Shown here: positions 5,919 to 6,539 of the stretch, piece by piece
Numbering within the stretch: position 1 is the first letter of the stretch
Layout: each line of letters begins with the position of its first letter
Origin: Candidatus Woesearchaeota archaeon
GTDB lineage: Archaea > Nanobdellota > Nanobdellia > Woesearchaeales > SM23-78
NCBI GenBank assembly: GCA_011372335.1
Contig: DRSY01000176.1
Coordinates: 1 to 6,539 of the forward strand
DNA length: 6,539 bases
Reading direction: 5' to 3'
Position numbers and translations under genes: made by a program
Notes under the pieces: model-generated
What the model was told of the DNA's origin: nothing
What the model saw: only the letters and a program-made list of their open reading frames with translations
The model's database searches: none

Positions 5919-6506
5919 ATGAGGGGGAGAACGAATAGAAGAGTACAGATGAGAAAGAAGTCTAAGAAAAGAAAAAAATTAGTGGGGGGTGCGACTCTTA
6001 TGAAACAAGGGAGGTGTTCATCTAACCCGGGAGTGCTAGGACACGCCTTTGAGAAGAGAGTAAGATACGCTCTTGAAAGGAATAGTTACGTACTTATTAA
6101 GATGAACCAGTGGTGCAAGAATTATGCTCCTGAGAAGGACAACGCTACTAAGAGGGAGTACGACCTGGTAATGTTCAACACAAGAGACAAGCAGTTCTAC
6201 ATCATAGAATGCAAAGCTCACTACACCGAGAATAAGCTAGTAAGGCTTATCCAAGTCAAAGAGTTTTGTTACAAACTAAATAACTATGATGGTAAGCATG
6301 CAAAGAAGATGATGGTCACAGATACTGATTTCACCATCCCTGCAAAGAGGTACGCTTCAAAGAATGATATCATCCTGGTAAACGGCGCAGAGCTCAGGCA
6401 AATGGAACAAGCACATGTAAGAATAAGCCGTATAGTAGCAAATAAAATAATCACCACCAACCTTGAAAGAATAATACACAAAATAATAAGAGGAGTCTTA
6501 ACATGA
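5919..6506 (+). CDS. PD-(D/E)XK superfamily nuclease (Mrr/restriction-endonuclease-like)
   Basis: A 195-residue protein with the PD-(D/E)XK nuclease core. GHAFEKRVRYAL (41-52) gives an early E45 in the FE motif. KREYDLVMF supplies D82, and FYIIECKAH supplies E97-x-K99, the metal-binding and catalytic pair. LIQVKEFCYKL (Q112) matches the following helix, and IILVNGAEL (151-159) resembles the last strand of Mrr-like nucleases. Such enzymes cut DNA in a metal-dependent way, in restriction, repair or Holliday-junction resolution. The first 20 residues are strongly basic (RGRTNRRVQMRKKSKKRKK) and may bind nucleic acid. There are two plausible starts: ATG 5919, leaderless behind an AT-rich promoter, and ATG 6000 (residue 28) behind GGGGGGTG at 5984-5991. 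The shorter form keeps the whole catalytic core. The gene has its own promoter-like region, so it need not share a role with the upstream operon. Confidence 0.85.
   Translation: MRGRTNRRVQMRKKSKKRKKLVGGATLMKQGRCSSNPGVLGHAFEKRVRYALERNSYVLIKMNQWCKNYAPEKDNATKREYDLVMFNTRDKQFYIIECKAHYTENKLVRLIQVKEFCYKLNNYDGKHAKKMMVTDTDFTIPAKRYASKNDIILVNGAELRQMEQAHVRISRIVANKIITTNLERIIHKIIRGVLT
5984..5991 (+). promoter_or_regulatory. Internal ribosome binding site GGGGGGTG for an alternative nuclease start
   Basis: GGGGGGTG ends eight bases before the in-frame ATG at 6000. It is stronger than anything before ATG 5919 and could give a second, shorter nuclease lacking the basic tail, or be the only true start. Confidence 0.4.
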
Positions 6507-6522
6507 TAAGAGGTGGAGAAGA

Positions 6523-6539
6523 ATGGGAATAATAATGAG
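6523..6539 (+). CDS. Start of a further gene, cut by the window edge
   Basis: ATG 6523 (MGIIM) follows GAGGTGGAG at 6510-6518, a good ribosome binding site, and lies 16 bp after the nuclease stop codon on the same strand. ATG 6535 is an in-frame alternative. Only five codons are visible, so nothing can be said about the product except that it is probably co-transcribed with the nuclease. Confidence 0.45.

Noticed and set aside
6503..6532. ATG overlapping the nuclease stop codon (ATGA)
   Set aside because: It ends after nine codons, and the good ribosome binding site at 6510-6518 serves ATG 6523 in another frame.
1..6539. CRISPR array, tRNA, rRNA or insertion-sequence ends
   Set aside because: No spaced direct repeats, tRNA-like cloverleaf or transposase frame was seen on reading both strands; the purine-rich repeats reflect Lys/Arg/Glu codons.

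Overview
The window is a compact, single-strand gene cluster: seven genes, or parts of genes, all on the + strand and most overlapping or nearly abutting. Arg codons AGA/AGG and Ile codon ATA dominate, Shine-Dalgarno sites of the GGTG/GGAGG type precede several starts, the intergenic region holds T-rich tracts, and one gene has an AT-rich promoter right against its first ATG. Together these suggest an archaeon or an archaeal mobile element or virus, possibly DPANN-like. A thermophilic bacterium with similar codon use is not excluded. No replication, tRNA or ribosomal marker is present to settle this.

Region 1 (1-5829) looks like one operon. It begins with the 3' part of a gene for a probably membrane-anchored L,D-transpeptidase (YkuD fold, intact HGT and SxGCVR motifs). 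Next is a MoxR-type AAA+ ATPase carrying two unusual cysteine clusters. Third is a large protein that joins an HExxH metallopeptidase-like domain to a C-terminal von Willebrand A domain with a complete MIDAS (COG3864-like). Fourth is an unrecognised protein with a low-complexity centre. Last are two small glycine-zipper membrane proteins that are tandem paralogues in a shifted register. A 16-bp hairpin followed by T-tracts closes the unit.

Region 2 (5880-6539) starts with a 16-bp A/T palindrome that probably serves as a promoter. It then holds a PD-(D/E)XK nuclease with a very basic N-terminal tail, and the first codons of a further gene behind a good ribosome binding site.

Inferred joint function: the MoxR ATPase and the metallopeptidase/VWA protein should act as a remodelling pair, as MoxR-VWA pairs do elsewhere. 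The unusual part is their partners, a cell-wall crosslinking or cleaving fold and glycine-zipper membrane proteins. This points to a job at the cell envelope, such as assembly or opening of a membrane complex, attack on a peptidoglycan-bearing neighbour, or virus egress. That is a hypothesis from gene order; only the individual domains are directly supported.
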